Source: Domibacillus mangrovi
GTDB taxonomy: Bacteria; Bacillota; Bacilli; Bacillales; Domibacillaceae
Direction: 5' to 3'
DNA: 64,000 nt
Assembly: GCF_001906925.1 (NCBI RefSeq)
Contig: NZ_MRWQ01000006.1
Location: forward strand, 124,001-188,000
In this document: positions 8,515-18,319 of the stretch, one piece after another
Position numbering within the stretch: the first letter of the stretch is position 1
How the letters are laid out: each line of letters opens with the position of its first letter
Position numbers and translations under genes: made by a program
The notes under the pieces: generated by a model
What the model saw: the letters and a program-made list of their open reading frames with translations, nothing else
Databases searched by the model: none
Told to the model about the DNA's origin: nothing

Positions 8515-9171
8515 TTAAGCGTCCGGCAGTAAACTGAGGACAGCAAAAAAGTGAAATATGCTGCCAGCAAGAACAAACAAATGCCAAATCATATGGTGAT
8601 ATTTAAATCCGCGCCACACATAAAAAACGGCACCGACAGTATATAAAAGACCCCCTATTACAAGAAATACAAATGCTTCTGCCGACAGTGCATCAACGAG
8701 AGGACCCCAAGCAAAGACAATCAACCAGCCCATCACAACGTAAAGCACTGTGGATAGGACGACAAACTTTTTCACGAAAAAGCATTTAAATATAGTACCA
8801 ATTAGAGCGATTCCCCAGACAATGCCAAACAACCACCAACCGAGTGCACCCTTCACCGCAATGAGTAAAAATGGGGTATACGTACCGGCAATAAAAAAGT
8901 AAATAGACGCATGATCAAAAATCTCGAATAAGTCTTTTACTTTTCCTTGCGGGAAGCTATGAACAAGGGTAGAAGACGTATACAGCATGAACATGGTGAC
9001 GCCAAACACCGTAAACCCGGCTAAATGCCAGCCATTCCCATACAATGCTGAGAAGACAATGAGCAAGACGAGCGCTGCGATACTGAGCAATACACCGATG
9101 CCATGCGTAATTGAATTAGCGATTTCTTCTCCTTTTGAAAAAACATGTGTTGTCGAAGAATCTTTCATCAT
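8515..9171 (-). CDS. Hemolysin III / TrhA-like membrane protein (PAQR family)
   Basis: 218 aa, seven hydrophobic segments. The conserved N-terminal EEIANSITHGIGVLLSIAALV, the SSTLVHSFP and IFDHASIYFFIAGTYTPFLL stretches with metal-binding-type His, and the C-terminal MIWHLFVLAGSIFHF define the PAQR/hemolysin III family (YplQ-like in Bacillus). Members affect membrane-lipid homeostasis; a cytolytic role is not implied. It is a single gene on the minus strand. Confidence 0.9.
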   Translation of the reverse strand: MMKDSSTTHVFSKGEEIANSITHGIGVLLSIAALVLLIVFSALYGNGWHLAGFTVFGVTMFMLYTSSTLVHSFPQGKVKDLFEIFDHASIYFFIAGTYTPFLLIAVKGALGWWLFGIVWGIALIGTIFKCFFVKKFVVLSTVLYVVMGWLIVFAWGPLVDALSAEAFVFLVIGGLLYTVGAVFYVWRGFKYHHMIWHLFVLAGSIFHFFAVLSLLPDA

Positions 9172-9324
9172 GACAAATCCTTTCTAAGTGATCAAATAAT
9201 GACTTTATTGTATCATATTCATCCTATCTGTATTATTGCTGTAAGGAATATATAAATGGGTTTAAACACTTGTATGTAAATGGGTATACTAAATAGAAGA
9301 CTATTTGAAAGGGGTTTGATAAAA

Positions 9325-9603
9325 ATGGAAACGATTCAACATAAAGAAGGCATATTTTATATAGAAAAAGAAGGTAAGCGTATAGCTGAAATTACCTATG
9401 TTCCTGCAGGTGAGGGGAAAATTAATGCGAATCATACGTATGTTTCACAAGAATTGCGTGGCGGCGGTGTAGCAGGTCAGCTTCTTGACTCACTCGTTGC
9501 CTATGCGCGTGAAAATAAGTTGAAAATTATTCCAACATGTTCATACGTTGTGGCTAAATTTTCACATGGCAACCAATACAATGATGTATCGGTACTAAAA
9601 TAA
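9325..9603 (+). CDS. GNAT-fold N-acetyltransferase, short COG2388 type
   Basis: 92 aa, full length for this small acetyltransferase family. KINANHTYVSQELRGGGVAG is the acetyl-CoA-binding region (usually R/Q-G-x-G-x-A), followed by LLDSLVAYARENKLKIIPTC and the family's CSYV cysteine. The ATG at 9325 follows GAAAGGGG; the longer in-frame ATG at 9280 has no site. It is coupled (TAATG) to the downstream disulfide reductase. The substrate is unknown. Confidence 0.85.
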   Translation: METIQHKEGIFYIEKEGKRIAEITYVPAGEGKINANHTYVSQELRGGGVAGQLLDSLVAYARENKLKIIPTCSYVVAKFSHGNQYNDVSVLK

Positions 9604-10922
9604 TGCGCTACGTTATTATTGGAGGGGACGCAGCAGGCATGAGTGCTGCCATGCAAATCGTTCGCAACGATGAACAAGCCCAGATTACTGTTCTTGAAAA
9701 AGGACCTATTTATTCATATGGTCAGTGTGGCCTGCCATATGTCATTGGCGGTCTCATTGAATCAACTGAAAAGCTCATTGCGAGGAGTGTTGATACATTC
9801 CGCTCAAAATACGGCATAGATGCTCGTATTTTACATGAAGTGTCCTCTATCAACCTTAAACAAAAAACCGTATCTGGCACGAACTATGAAAACGGGCAAC
9901 CGTTCACCGTTCCATACGATCGATTGCTGATTGCGACCGGTGCCAGCCCCGCTGTTCCAAAATGGGAAGGCGCAATAGCGGAGAATGTACATGTCGTAAA
10001 GACGATTCCTGATACAGAGCAGCTTATTCAAAATCTTGATGATAGTGTTCAAGACGTGGTGATTATCGGGGCTGGTTACATTGGTCTTGAACTTGCTGAA
10101 AATATTCATCGGCTGCATAAACAAATTCGGATTATACAACGAAGTAACCACATTGCGAAAATGTTTGACCCGGATATGTCTAAACATCTTCACTCAGAAG
10201 CAGAACGTCATGGAGTTATACTCACATTAAATGAACAAATACAAGCTATTGAAGATGGACAGATCAAAACAAATCAGAATACGTACAAAGCCGATCTCAT
10301 TATTGCATCCGTCGGTATTCGCCCAAATACAAACTTCTTAAAAGACACTGGTATGAATATGCTTGATAACGGAGCTATTATTGTCAACGACAAAATGGAA
10401 ACATCCATACCTGACATTTATGCTGCCGGCGACTGTTCGACTCATTTTCATATCGTCAAACAAACACAAGACTATATTCCACTCGGTACAACAGCAAACA
10501 AGCAGGGGCGGATTGCAGGCTTGAATATGTCAGGAAAAACACGATTATTTTCCGGCATTACAGGCACGTCCGTAATGAAGTTTTTTGACTTAATCGCCGC
10601 GTCAACAGGTATAATTGAAAATGACGCAAAAAAACTCGGGATTCCATATAAAACATCAAGCATTCAAACAAAGGATATAGCGGGCTATTATCCAGGAGCA
10701 TTGCCGCTTCACATTAAACTATTATATCATCCAGATACAGGCTTGCTTCTCGGCGGTCAAGCGATTGGTATAAATGGGGCTGAAAAGAGAATTGACGTGC
10801 TATCAACGGCTCTATTTAACAACATGACCATTGAAGAATTAGAGGATCTTGATCTAAGCTATTCTCCTCCTGTCAACGGTGTATGGGACCCAATTCAGCA
10901 GGCAGCACGCCAAGCAAAATAA
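9603..10922 (+). CDS. CoA-disulfide reductase / NADH oxidase-like flavoprotein
   Basis: 439-aa pyridine nucleotide-disulfide oxidoreductase. The FAD-binding motif GGDAAGMSAA is at residues 7-16, the single redox cysteine is in SYGQCGLPY (Cys42), the NAD(P)H-binding GAGYIGLELAEN near 155, and YAAGDCS near 275. A lone active-site Cys in this context is the signature of CoA-disulfide reductases and related NADH oxidases. In the cytoplasm it would reduce CoA disulfide, a thiol-homeostasis role known in Bacillota. The neighbours (acetyltransferase, universal stress protein) fit a stress group. Confidence 0.88.
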   Translation: MRYVIIGGDAAGMSAAMQIVRNDEQAQITVLEKGPIYSYGQCGLPYVIGGLIESTEKLIARSVDTFRSKYGIDARILHEVSSINLKQKTVSGTNYENGQPFTVPYDRLLIATGASPAVPKWEGAIAENVHVVKTIPDTEQLIQNLDDSVQDVVIIGAGYIGLELAENIHRLHKQIRIIQRSNHIAKMFDPDMSKHLHSEAERHGVILTLNEQIQAIEDGQIKTNQNTYKADLIIASVGIRPNTNFLKDTGMNMLDNGAIIVNDKMETSIPDIYAAGDCSTHFHIVKQTQDYIPLGTTANKQGRIAGLNMSGKTRLFSGITGTSVMKFFDLIAASTGIIENDAKKLGIPYKTSSIQTKDIAGYYPGALPLHIKLLYHPDTGLLLGGQAIGINGAEKRIDVLSTALFNNMTIEELEDLDLSYSPPVNGVWDPIQQAARQAK

Positions 10923-10936
10923 AGTGGGGGATTTTT

Positions 10937-11356
10937 ATGTATAAACATATTCTCGTGGCCGCAGATGGATCTGATCATTCATATCGGGCTGCAAAACAAG
11001 CCGGGAATCTTGCAAAAATGTCGTCTGACTGCATCATTACGATGATTTACATTATTAATTATGATGATTCAAAAAAAGCTGTGCTTCATCAAGATAGCCT
11101 TGTCGCTGCGCAAAGAGAACGGCGCGACAAGCTGAATCGCCATGAACTACTGTTTAAACAAAAAGGGCTCCGCTATTCCGTCATGTTGAAACACGGTGAA
11201 CCAGGTCCGACGATTGTAAAATATGCGAATGAAGAAAAAGTGGACCTTGTTATTCTCGGTAGCCGAGGTCTTAATAACTTGCAGCAGTTTGTTCTTGGCA
11301 GCGTGAGCCATAAAGTTGTCAAGCGTGTGAATTGTCCGGTCATGATTGTAAAATAG
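10937..11356 (+). CDS. Universal stress protein UspA family
   Basis: 139 aa, single Usp domain. MYKHILVAADGSDHS at the start and the ATP-binding C-terminal GSRGLNNLQQFVLGSVSHKV (G-x2-G-x9-G-S pattern) are visible. The ATG at 10937 follows GTGGGGG. It directly follows the CoA-disulfide reductase and is probably cotranscribed. Confidence 0.92.
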   Translation: MYKHILVAADGSDHSYRAAKQAGNLAKMSSDCIITMIYIINYDDSKKAVLHQDSLVAAQRERRDKLNRHELLFKQKGLRYSVMLKHGEPGPTIVKYANEEKVDLVILGSRGLNNLQQFVLGSVSHKVVKRVNCPVMIVK

Positions 11357-11413
11357 AAAAGAACTTGTGTTTGCACATCTACTTGTATCTGTTCTATCAT
11401 TTCATCAAAACAG

Positions 11414-11455
11414 CTAAAAACCGCCTTTGGGATTACACCAACTTGGCGGTATAAT
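11414..11455 (+). repeat. Palindromic intergenic element, copy 2
   Basis: ACCGCC (11420-11425) and GGCGGT (11445-11450) with a 19-nt middle; preceded by CTAAAA as in copy 1 at 8326-8366. It could end the transcript of the universal stress gene. Confidence 0.55.
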
Positions 11456-11504
11456 TGTTTTACGGAAGTCTATGTAAAAGTTCACTCTACTGATTTATTA
11501 TTCT

Positions 11505-11630
11505 TTAACAACAACGGAGTCCTTTCTTACAATGGTAGCCGTTGATCAAAATGGAAAACCTATTCCTGTTTCAAAATTAGTACCTCATACAAAAGAAGAA
11601 AATTATACAGATCAAAGTATCTACTCATGA
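11505..11630 (+). pseudogene. C-terminal remnant of an acyl-CoA thioesterase
   Basis: The frame reads LTTTESFLTMVAVDQNGKPI, then PVSKLVPHTKEEN and a stop at 11628. This is the end of a hotdog-fold acyl-CoA hydrolase (YkhA type), whose conserved TMVAVDxxGKPxPVP segment is clear. The catalytic N-terminal half is absent; the palindromic element stands just upstream. Confidence 0.75.
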
Positions 11631-11686
11631 ACTTCTAATGTTCGCCATATATTTAAACGATACAGTAAACAAGGGGGAATGAGTAT

Positions 11687-11932
11687 ATGAAAACAAAAGA
11701 AATGCGCTTACGAAAAATCCAGCACCTTGCTCATGAAATCATGTATGAGGTAAACGTAAGAAAAGAGCTAGAACATGAACCATTAAGGGGTATGATTGAT
11801 AACTTATCTCGAGCAATCGGCGATTTATCAGATCCATTAGGTGATTATTCGATCAGCTATATAGAGGAAAAAGTGGAAAACGCCCATTCTCTTTTATTTA
11901 AACATAAAAAAAAGATACAATTTCATTTTTAA
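11687..11932 (+). CDS. Small hypothetical protein
   Basis: 81 aa, charged and mostly helical in appearance, no membrane segment or cysteine. The ATG follows AAGGGGGAATG at good distance, so translation is likely. I do not recognise a family. Confidence 0.6.
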   Translation: MKTKEMRLRKIQHLAHEIMYEVNVRKELEHEPLRGMIDNLSRAIGDLSDPLGDYSISYIEEKVENAHSLLFKHKKKIQFHF

Positions 11933-12004
11933 AAATATTAAGATAATAATTCAATAAACTTGAATGAAAATGATATTTATTATCAGTACTAAATATAAAG
12001 GAAA

Positions 12005-12028
12005 GGGTAACCATCGGGATGGTTACCC
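12005..12028. terminator. Terminator hairpin between convergent genes
   Basis: GGGTAACCATC and GATGGTTACCC form perfect 11-bp arms with a 2-nt centre. It lies just past the stop of the minus-strand DUF1540 gene, whose side has a T-rich tail. Confidence 0.75.
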
Positions 12029-12036
12029 TAGAGTAA

Positions 12037-12192
12037 TTAAGCTTCTACTTCAAAGGTCTTACAATCCGTTTCTTCACTTTGGGATGCTTGCTTGCCTTTA
12101 TGACTGACTACATAAATCGCATCTGCCGTACATTTGTTTCCATAATCCCAATGTTTACAATTGTTTACTTCACACAGAACACCTTGCGCCAT
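12037..12192 (-). CDS. DUF1540 small cysteine-rich protein
   Basis: 51 aa. The first half reads LCEVNNCKHWDYGNKCTADA, and a fourth cysteine is in ETDCKTF; this spaced Cys pattern defines DUF1540, a small putative metal-binding domain common in spore formers. The ATG has a strong AGGAGGTGTGAT site. The function is unknown. Confidence 0.85.
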   Translation of the reverse strand: MAQGVLCEVNNCKHWDYGNKCTADAIYVVSHKGKQASQSEETDCKTFEVEA

Positions 12193-12580
12193 AGTATCAC
12201 ACCTCCTCTTTCGTTACCGTGAACAAATCTGAGATAATTGATACTTTCTTTTTAGTTCTAGTGTTATTTTTATTGAATGCAATATAGAGGTTTAATCATA
12301 ATGAAATGTTCTACTCAACACCATAAAATCCTTCTTTTTTTTTACATTTTAATTTATCCTTTATTCATGAATATGCTATCAAATTAATCGCTAAATGCGA
12401 AAAGATAGTCTCGTAAACTTTACTTTTACTTCTTATTGACAATACCTTTAATATTGATAATCATTGAACGAATTAATTGGAAAAGTGGAACCCCGATTTT
12501 TCATCATATCTTCATTTATCTTTCCTTCTTTTCTCATCTTTTCCTGTTATTCTTATAATTAAGAAAGGAGAAATGCACAG
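12193..12580. other. Intergenic, AT-rich
   Basis: Divergent region between the DUF1540 gene and the lipoprotein gene. It should hold both promoters, but I see no convincing coding frame, repeat or operator. Confidence 0.5.
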
Positions 12581-13792
12581 ATGAAAAAATCCGCTTATCT
12601 TTTCACCTTAATGTTACTGTTTTCTGCTGGCTGCGGGGCTTCCAATGTTTCAGTGCCAAAAAGAGATGAAGCCGAAACCATTCAAGAATCAAAGCAAGAG
12701 CAAAATATCATTGTCGAGCTGAAACAGACGACAGACGATACAAATTTGCGGGACACAGCATATGAAAAAGCATTGGAAAATGATATGTTAACAGGCGGCT
12801 ATCTTGGCGAGAATACGCTGGCACTGCAGGAAGACATTGGCGTTCAGTCAATCGAAGCAGAAGCAGTATTTCTGGCCGTTAATATGGTGTACGGCAATTT
12901 ATATGACAAGGGCATCATGTATTTGAAAAACCAGACAGGCGGCGCTAATGAATCTGGCATTTGGATTGGTATTAAAGAGCCGGATGAAAATACAGATGAA
13001 CTCGTCCGCCTTTTGCAAAAACAAGTTGATGAAGGAAAGATTTTAGCGAAATATATTCATATTTTCAAAACAGAATACAGTGAGAAAGATAACCGAAATT
13101 TGATGTATAACGTATCTAAAGCGCTCAAACCGATGAAAGAAGCAGACCGTGTGTCGCTTAGCATCAATGTCGATACGATTACACGTACAATTGAAATCGG
13201 GCATGATTTTTTAACGGACAAACAAATAAAAGATATTAAAAAGCAATTTGCCAAATATGACATTGTTATCAAGCAAGATGGACGAATGCTGCCATTGCCG
13301 GGCGAGCCGGATGTTGAGTATCCGAAAAAAGCCGTTATCCGCGAGCCCTCTAAAGCAGGCGCTTATGTGATGAGTGTATCCGGAGAAGGAATGCTGATTG
13401 TTTCAGCCAAGCCCGCTGACTTTTCAAAAACGGGGGGTCACGGTGAATATTACGGCGCAACTAATTACACATTTCCCAATGCTAATAAAAAACTCAAAGT
13501 CGGCCAGCGGGTTTTAGTAGAAGCGTCAGGTCCAATTATGGAATCATACCCGGGACAGGGAAGAGCCAAATTTGTCACCGTTCTCCCGACGTATCAGCCA
13601 AATGGAGCGGACTTAACCGAAGCAGAAGCCGTCCGGCAGGCGATTGAGAAAAAACAGGACGACGGTGGCTTTACAGCAACGATCAGCGATGTGATGTTTA
13701 ATGAACAAAATGACCAGTGGACCGTGACATTCACAGAAACATTTACCTTTGAGGACAAAGTATTTAATATAAAGGTGGACGATCAAAAATAA
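12581..13792 (+). CDS. Lipoprotein with C-terminal DUF3221 domain
   Basis: 403 aa. The signal peptide ends in a lipobox (LLFSAGC, Cys18), so the mature protein is lipid-anchored on the outer face of the membrane. Residues around 245-325 (AGAYVMSVSGEGMLIVSAKP, later KLKVGQRVLVEASGPIMESY) match DUF3221. The central 100-240 region is helical and unassigned. The ATG follows AGAAAGGAG. The function is unknown. Confidence 0.85.
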   Translation: MKKSAYLFTLMLLFSAGCGASNVSVPKRDEAETIQESKQEQNIIVELKQTTDDTNLRDTAYEKALENDMLTGGYLGENTLALQEDIGVQSIEAEAVFLAVNMVYGNLYDKGIMYLKNQTGGANESGIWIGIKEPDENTDELVRLLQKQVDEGKILAKYIHIFKTEYSEKDNRNLMYNVSKALKPMKEADRVSLSINVDTITRTIEIGHDFLTDKQIKDIKKQFAKYDIVIKQDGRMLPLPGEPDVEYPKKAVIREPSKAGAYVMSVSGEGMLIVSAKPADFSKTGGHGEYYGATNYTFPNANKKLKVGQRVLVEASGPIMESYPGQGRAKFVTVLPTYQPNGADLTEAEAVRQAIEKKQDDGGFTATISDVMFNEQNDQWTVTFTETFTFEDKVFNIKVDDQK

Positions 13793-13815
13793 TTTAAGAA
13801 TAGCCAATAAATTTA

Positions 13816-13852
13816 AGCCTACTCCTTTTGATCAAGAGTAGGCTTAAATTAG
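13816..13852. terminator. Terminator hairpin after lipoprotein gene
   Basis: TTTAAGCCTACTC pairs with GAGTAGGCTTAAA around a short loop (TTTTGATCAA), close to the stop of the lipoprotein gene and facing the ABC-F gene from the other side. Confidence 0.75.
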
Positions 13853-13912
13853 TTATTTCATTATTTTACTTAATCGTTAATCAGTACTTACACAAACAAG
13901 AACCTTCAATTC

Positions 13913-15535
13913 TTATGATGCATACATTGCTTTTACTTTTTTCTGAAGCTCATCATCATCTAAATATTCATCATATGTGACTGATTTATCGACAACACCA
14001 TTTGGTGTAATGTCGATAATACGATTGGCTGTCGACTGTACGAACTGATGGTCATGCGAGGCGAAAATGAGTGATCCTTTAAAATTGATCAATCCGTTAT
14101 TAAGAGCTGTAATGGATTCAAGATCAAGATGGTTCGTTGGCTCATCAAGAAGCAACACGTTGGAACTAGACAGCATCATTTTGGACAGCATACAGCGCAC
14201 TTTTTCACCACCCGAAAGGACACTTGCTTTTTTCAATGCTTCTTCGCCTGAGAAAAGCATCCGGCCAAGGAATCCACGCAGGAAACTTTCACTTTCATCT
14301 GCTGGAGAATATTGACGAAGCCAGTCAACAAGCGTCAGGTCTGATCCGTCAAAGTAATCGGAGTTGTCTTTTGGAAAATAGGCTTGTGTCGTTGTTATAC
14401 CCCATTTGTATGTGCCTTCGTCCGCTTCCATCTCACCTGCTAAAATTTTAAAGAGGGCTGTTTTTGCCGCTTCATTTGTGCCAACAAGGGCTATTTTATC
14501 ATCTTTGTTCATAATAAAGCTAACGTTATCAAGTACTTTAACACCGTCAATTGTTTTCGACAAACCTTCTACACGAAGGACATCATTGCCAATTTCCCGT
14601 TCGATCTGGAAATGAACGTACGGATAACGGCGTGATGATGGGCGAATATCGTCAAGCGTAATTTTATCGAGTGATTTTTTACGAGATGTTGCCTGTTTTG
14701 ATTTTGATGCGTTTGCACTAAAACGAGCAATAAACGCTTGAAGCTCTTTAATTTTCTCTTCTTTTTTCTTATTCGCATCTGATTGCAGTTTTTGCGCTAA
14801 TTGACTAGATTCATACCAGAAATCGTAGTTACCGGCGTAAATTTGAATTTTTGCGAAATCCAGATCGGCTATATGCGTACACACTTTATTCAAAAAGTGA
14901 CGGTCATGGGATACGACGATGACCGTATTTTCAAAGTTAATTAAAAATTCTTCCAGCCAACGAATCGCTTGAATATCAAGATGGTTGGTCGGCTCATCGA
15001 GTAAAAGAACATCTGGTTTACCGAACAAAGCTTGTGCAAGAAGCACTTTTACTTTCTCTGAACCGTCTACATCTGCCATCTTCTTATCGTGAAGGGATTC
15101 AGGAATTCCAAGACCTGACAGCAAAATGGCCGCTTCAGATTCTGCTTCCCACCCGTTCATATCTGCGAATTCACCTTCAAGTTCTGCAGCACGCATTCCA
15201 TCTTCATCTGTGAAATCCGCTTTCATATAAATAGCGTCTTTTTCTTTCATAACTTCATATAAACGAGTATGGCCCATCATGACTGTTTCAAGTACGCCAA
15301 ATTCTTCATATTCAAAGTGATTTTGTTTCAAAACAGCAAGTCGAGAATCTTTCGGGATCGATACGTGGCCTGTCTGCGGCTCAAGATCACCTGACAAGAT
15401 TTTCACAAATGTGGATTTACCTGCCCCATTCGCACCGATTAACCCATAGCAGTTACCCGGTGTGAATTTCAAGTTAATATCTTCAAACAATTTCTTATCG
15501 CCAAAGCGAAGACTAACATCTTGTACTGTAATCAA
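13913..15535 (-). CDS. ykpA: ABC-F family ATPase (YkpA/YbiT-like)
   Basis: 540 aa with two ABC domains joined by a charged linker (KKKEEKIKELQAFIARFSAN) and no membrane segments. ABC-F proteins act on ribosomes. Domain 1 has Walker A GANGAGKST and Walker B VLLLDEPTNHLD, but its signature reads VDGSEKVKV instead of LSGGE. Domain 2 has a normal LSGGEKVR signature and a degenerate Walker A, GTNEAAKTA, where the Gly before Lys is Ala. These variants may be features of the YkpA/YbiT group. The ATG has GGGAGGATAAAA upstream. Confidence 0.9.
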   Translation of the reverse strand: MITVQDVSLRFGDKKLFEDINLKFTPGNCYGLIGANGAGKSTFVKILSGDLEPQTGHVSIPKDSRLAVLKQNHFEYEEFGVLETVMMGHTRLYEVMKEKDAIYMKADFTDEDGMRAAELEGEFADMNGWEAESEAAILLSGLGIPESLHDKKMADVDGSEKVKVLLAQALFGKPDVLLLDEPTNHLDIQAIRWLEEFLINFENTVIVVSHDRHFLNKVCTHIADLDFAKIQIYAGNYDFWYESSQLAQKLQSDANKKKEEKIKELQAFIARFSANASKSKQATSRKKSLDKITLDDIRPSSRRYPYVHFQIEREIGNDVLRVEGLSKTIDGVKVLDNVSFIMNKDDKIALVGTNEAAKTALFKILAGEMEADEGTYKWGITTTQAYFPKDNSDYFDGSDLTLVDWLRQYSPADESESFLRGFLGRMLFSGEEALKKASVLSGGEKVRCMLSKMMLSSSNVLLLDEPTNHLDLESITALNNGLINFKGSLIFASHDHQFVQSTANRIIDITPNGVVDKSVTYDEYLDDDELQKKVKAMYAS

Positions 15536-15670
15536 ATTTTTTATCCTCCCAAAATGAATTCATCAGATCTGATTATATCATCACCCGACTGAAAAAAGAA
15601 CATATACAATATGGAATGGACTTATAATAAAAATAAATGAGGTTTTTTAATCCCGAGTATCTAAATAGGA

Positions 15671-15698
15671 TTGACTTTGCACCATTTTCTGATAAACT
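15671..15698 (+). promoter_or_regulatory. Candidate promoter of the sulfate-assimilation operon
   Basis: TTGACT (15671-15676) and TAAACT (15693-15698) with a 16-nt spacer, 42 nt before cysH. The 180-nt leader region has no S-box or T-box fold I can see, so the operon is probably controlled by a protein regulator. Confidence 0.5.
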
Positions 15699-15739
15699 AA
15701 ATTCATCCATAAAGAGACATAATGAATGGGGGGAAACAA

Positions 15740-16453
15740 ATGATTACGTTTGAATCATGGAACGATGCGCAGGCACAGATTCCTGACTTTCCAGCAGATT
15801 CAGAAACGAAAGGTGCGCTTGAGACGCTGCGATGGGCTTATGAAACATATGATGAAAAACTTGTTTATGCTTGTAGCTTCGGCATTGAAGGCATTGTCCT
15901 TATTGATCTCATTGCACAAATTAAACCGGATGCTGAAATTGTTTTTCTTGACACCAATTATCATTTTAAAGAAACGTATGATATCATTGATAAAGTAAAA
16001 GCACGGTATCCAAAATTAAATATCCGCATGCAGCAGCCTGACCTGACTATTGAAGAGCAAGCAGCACAATTTGAACCGGATTTATTTAAAACAAATCCAA
16101 ATAAATGCTGTGAAATCCGTAAAATCATTCCTCTTCAAAAAGCACTTGCACCGTCGACAGCCTGGATTTCAGGACTCCGCCGTGAGCAGTCGGAATCAAG
16201 AGCCAATACGAATTACTTAAATCTTGATAAACGATTTGAAAAAGTTAAAGTATGTCCGCTTATTCATTGGACATGGAAAGAAGTATGGCGCTACGTAACA
16301 AAGCATGAGCTTGACTACAACGTTCTTCACGACCAAGGATACCCTAGTATTGGCTGTGCACCGTGCACAAAACCAGCATTTTCAATTGATGACGTTCGTT
16401 CTGGCCGCTGGAGCGGTTCCGGGAAAACAGAATGTGGTCTGCATACAACGTAA
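15740..16453 (+). CDS. cysH: Phosphoadenylyl/adenylyl-sulfate reductase
   Basis: 237 aa. It reduces activated sulfate (APS or PAPS) to sulfite with thioredoxin. YACSFGIEG near residue 45 is the nucleotide loop; NKCCEIRK and GCAPCTKP supply the paired cysteines that bind a [4Fe-4S] cluster in the bacterial APS-reductase subgroup, and the catalytic Cys is in the C-terminal TECGLH. The ATG at 15740 follows GGGGGGAAA; an ATG 18 nt upstream overlaps this site. First gene of a seven-gene sulfate/siroheme run. Confidence 0.95.
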   Translation: MITFESWNDAQAQIPDFPADSETKGALETLRWAYETYDEKLVYACSFGIEGIVLIDLIAQIKPDAEIVFLDTNYHFKETYDIIDKVKARYPKLNIRMQQPDLTIEEQAAQFEPDLFKTNPNKCCEIRKIIPLQKALAPSTAWISGLRREQSESRANTNYLNLDKRFEKVKVCPLIHWTWKEVWRYVTKHELDYNVLHDQGYPSIGCAPCTKPAFSIDDVRSGRWSGSGKTECGLHTT

Positions 16454-16518
16454 TTTTTTTTGATTGCAATACCAAGTATCTATATATGATTTTACTTATA
16501 TCGGAGGGTTTAACACAC

Positions 16519-17658
16519 ATGACAAATATTGCTGCCCATGGAGGCCATCTTATTAACCAGTATCAGCCAGATCTTGATTTATCAGAAATTACGAAAGAAG
16601 TAGAGCTTGACGCTACAGCATTAAGTGACCTTGAATTAATCGCAACCGGCGCATTTAGCCCTCTTACTGGATTTTTAACAGAAAAAGATTACGAGCTTGT
16701 CGTTAAAGACATGCGTCTCGCAAATGGTACAGTATGGAGCCTGCCAATTACACTACCTGTCAAAGATGCATCGGACTATACAGTAGGTGATGCTGTTCTA
16801 TTGAAACAAAAAGGGATTGTTTACGGCGTTTTAAATATTACCGACATTTATGAACCTGATCAAAAATTTGAAGCACAAAACGTGTACAAGACGACTGAAG
16901 AAGCGCATCCAGGTGTGAAAAAGTTATATGACCGAGGCCATATTTATCTCGGTGGACCGGTGACGCTTGTCAAACGCATTGAGCGTAAACAATTTGCAGA
17001 GTTTTATTTCGATCCATCTGAAACACGTCGCATTTTTAATGAAAACGGATGGAACAAAATTGTTGGGTTTCAAACACGTAATCCAGTCCACCGGGCGCAT
17101 GAATACATTCAAAAATCAGCGCTTGAAATTGTCGATGCGCTTCTATTAAATCCGCTCGTTGGCGAAACAAAATCAGATGATATTCCAGCTGATATTCGTA
17201 TGGAAAGCTATCAAGTATTGCTTCGTGACTATTACCCGGCAGACCGTGTGAAGCTTGCTGTATTCCCAGCCGCAATGCGCTATGCTGGACCGCGTGAAGC
17301 GATTTTTCATGCGCTTGTCCGCAAAAACTACGGCTGTACTCACTTCATCGTTGGCCGTGATCATGCAGGTGTTGGCGATTATTACGGTACGTACGAAGCA
17401 CAGGAAATTTTCTCGAACTTTACACCAGAAGAAATTGGCATTACTCTTTTATTCTTTGAACATAGCTTCTACTGTGAAAAATGCGGAAACATGGCGTCTT
17501 CAAAAACTTGTCCGCATGGCAAGGACGATCATGTGATTCTTTCCGGTACTAAGGTGCGCGAAATGCTTCGTTCCGGTCAAATTCCACCGGCAGAATTCAG
17601 CCGTAAAGAAGTAGTTGAAGTATTGATTCGTGGAATGAAAGAAACAGCGCATAGCTAA
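16519..17658 (+). CDS. sat: Sulfate adenylyltransferase (ATP sulfurylase)
   Basis: 379 aa, usual monofunctional length. It makes APS from ATP and sulfate. The active-site motif [12 protein letters not shown] (near residue 185) and the downstream [12 protein letters not shown] are intact, and a Cys4-like zinc motif [16 protein letters not shown] is near the end. The ATG at 16519 follows CGGAGGG; the in-frame ATG at 16432 lies inside cysH. Confidence 0.96.
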   Translation: MTNIAAHGGHLINQYQPDLDLSEITKEVELDATALSDLELIATGAFSPLTGFLTEKDYELVVKDMRLANGTVWSLPITLPVKDASDYTVGDAVLLKQKGIVYGVLNITDIYEPDQKFEAQNVYKTTEEAHPGVKKLYDRGHIYLGGPVTLVKRIERKQFAEFYFDPSETRRIFNENGWNKIVGFQTRNPVHRAHEYIQKSALEIVDALLLNPLVGETKSDDIPADIRMESYQVLLRDYYPADRVKLAVFPAAMRYAGPREAIFHALVRKNYGCTHFIVGRDHAGVGDYYGTYEAQEIFSNFTPEEIGITLLFFEHSFYCEKCGNMASSKTCPHGKDDHVILSGTKVREMLRSGQIPPAEFSRKEVVEVLIRGMKETAHS

Positions 17659-17672
17659 GGGGGAGAATCATA

Positions 17673-18266
17673 ATGGCTGAAAATATCGTCTGGCATGAAC
17701 AATCACTGACAAAAGAAGAACGCCGCACAAAAAGCGGGCACCATAGCTCAGTTCTTTGGTTTACTGGTCTGTCTGGTTCCGGCAAATCGACTGTTGCGAA
17801 TGCAGCGGCACGCCGCTTGTTTGATCTTGGTGTGAACACGTACGTCCTCGATGGGGATAATGTTCGCCACGGTTTAAATAAAGATCTTGGTTTTTCCGAT
17901 GAAGCACGTAAAGAAAACATTCGCCGTATCGGTGAAGTAGCCAAGTTATTTGTAGACAGCGGTCAGCTCGTCTTTACTGCGTTCATCTCGCCATTCCGTG
18001 AAGATCGCGATACCGTTCGTGCTCTTCTTGAAGAAGGCGAATTTATTGAAGTATTTGTTGAATGTCCAATTGAAAAATGCGAAGAGCGTGATCCAAAAGG
18101 ATTATATAAAAAAGCACGAGCAGGTGAAATCCCTGAATTTACAGGTATTACATCTCCTTATGAAGCACCAGATAAGCCAGAACTTGTGTTAAATACTGAC
18201 CAGTATACTATTGATGAGTGTGTAGATCAGCTTGTTGATTATTTAAAGAGTCATAACTGGTTGTAA
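17673..18266 (+). CDS. cysC: Adenylyl-sulfate kinase
   Basis: 197 aa, P-loop kinase that phosphorylates APS to PAPS. Walker [10 protein letters not shown] is near residue 34, followed by [11 protein letters not shown] and [10 protein letters not shown], all typical. It starts 14 nt after sat with GGGGGAGAAT upstream, so it is in the same operon. Confidence 0.96.
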   Translation: MAENIVWHEQSLTKEERRTKSGHHSSVLWFTGLSGSGKSTVANAAARRLFDLGVNTYVLDGDNVRHGLNKDLGFSDEARKENIRRIGEVAKLFVDSGQLVFTAFISPFREDRDTVRALLEEGEFIEVFVECPIEKCEERDPKGLYKKARAGEIPEFTGITSPYEAPDKPELVLNTDQYTIDECVDQLVDYLKSHNWL

Positions 18267-18319
18267 AGAGAGTCTTACCATTCTTCTTGATTATGAAGAA
18301 ATTATGTTGTATGAAAAAA

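Noticed and set aside
9831..10193. Antisense ORF inside the CoA-disulfide reductase gene
   Set aside because: Shadow of a well-supported gene in another frame, with no motif.
15541..15739. S-box or T-box riboswitch before cysH
   Set aside because: The leader is too short and no conserved box or terminator-antiterminator fold was seen.
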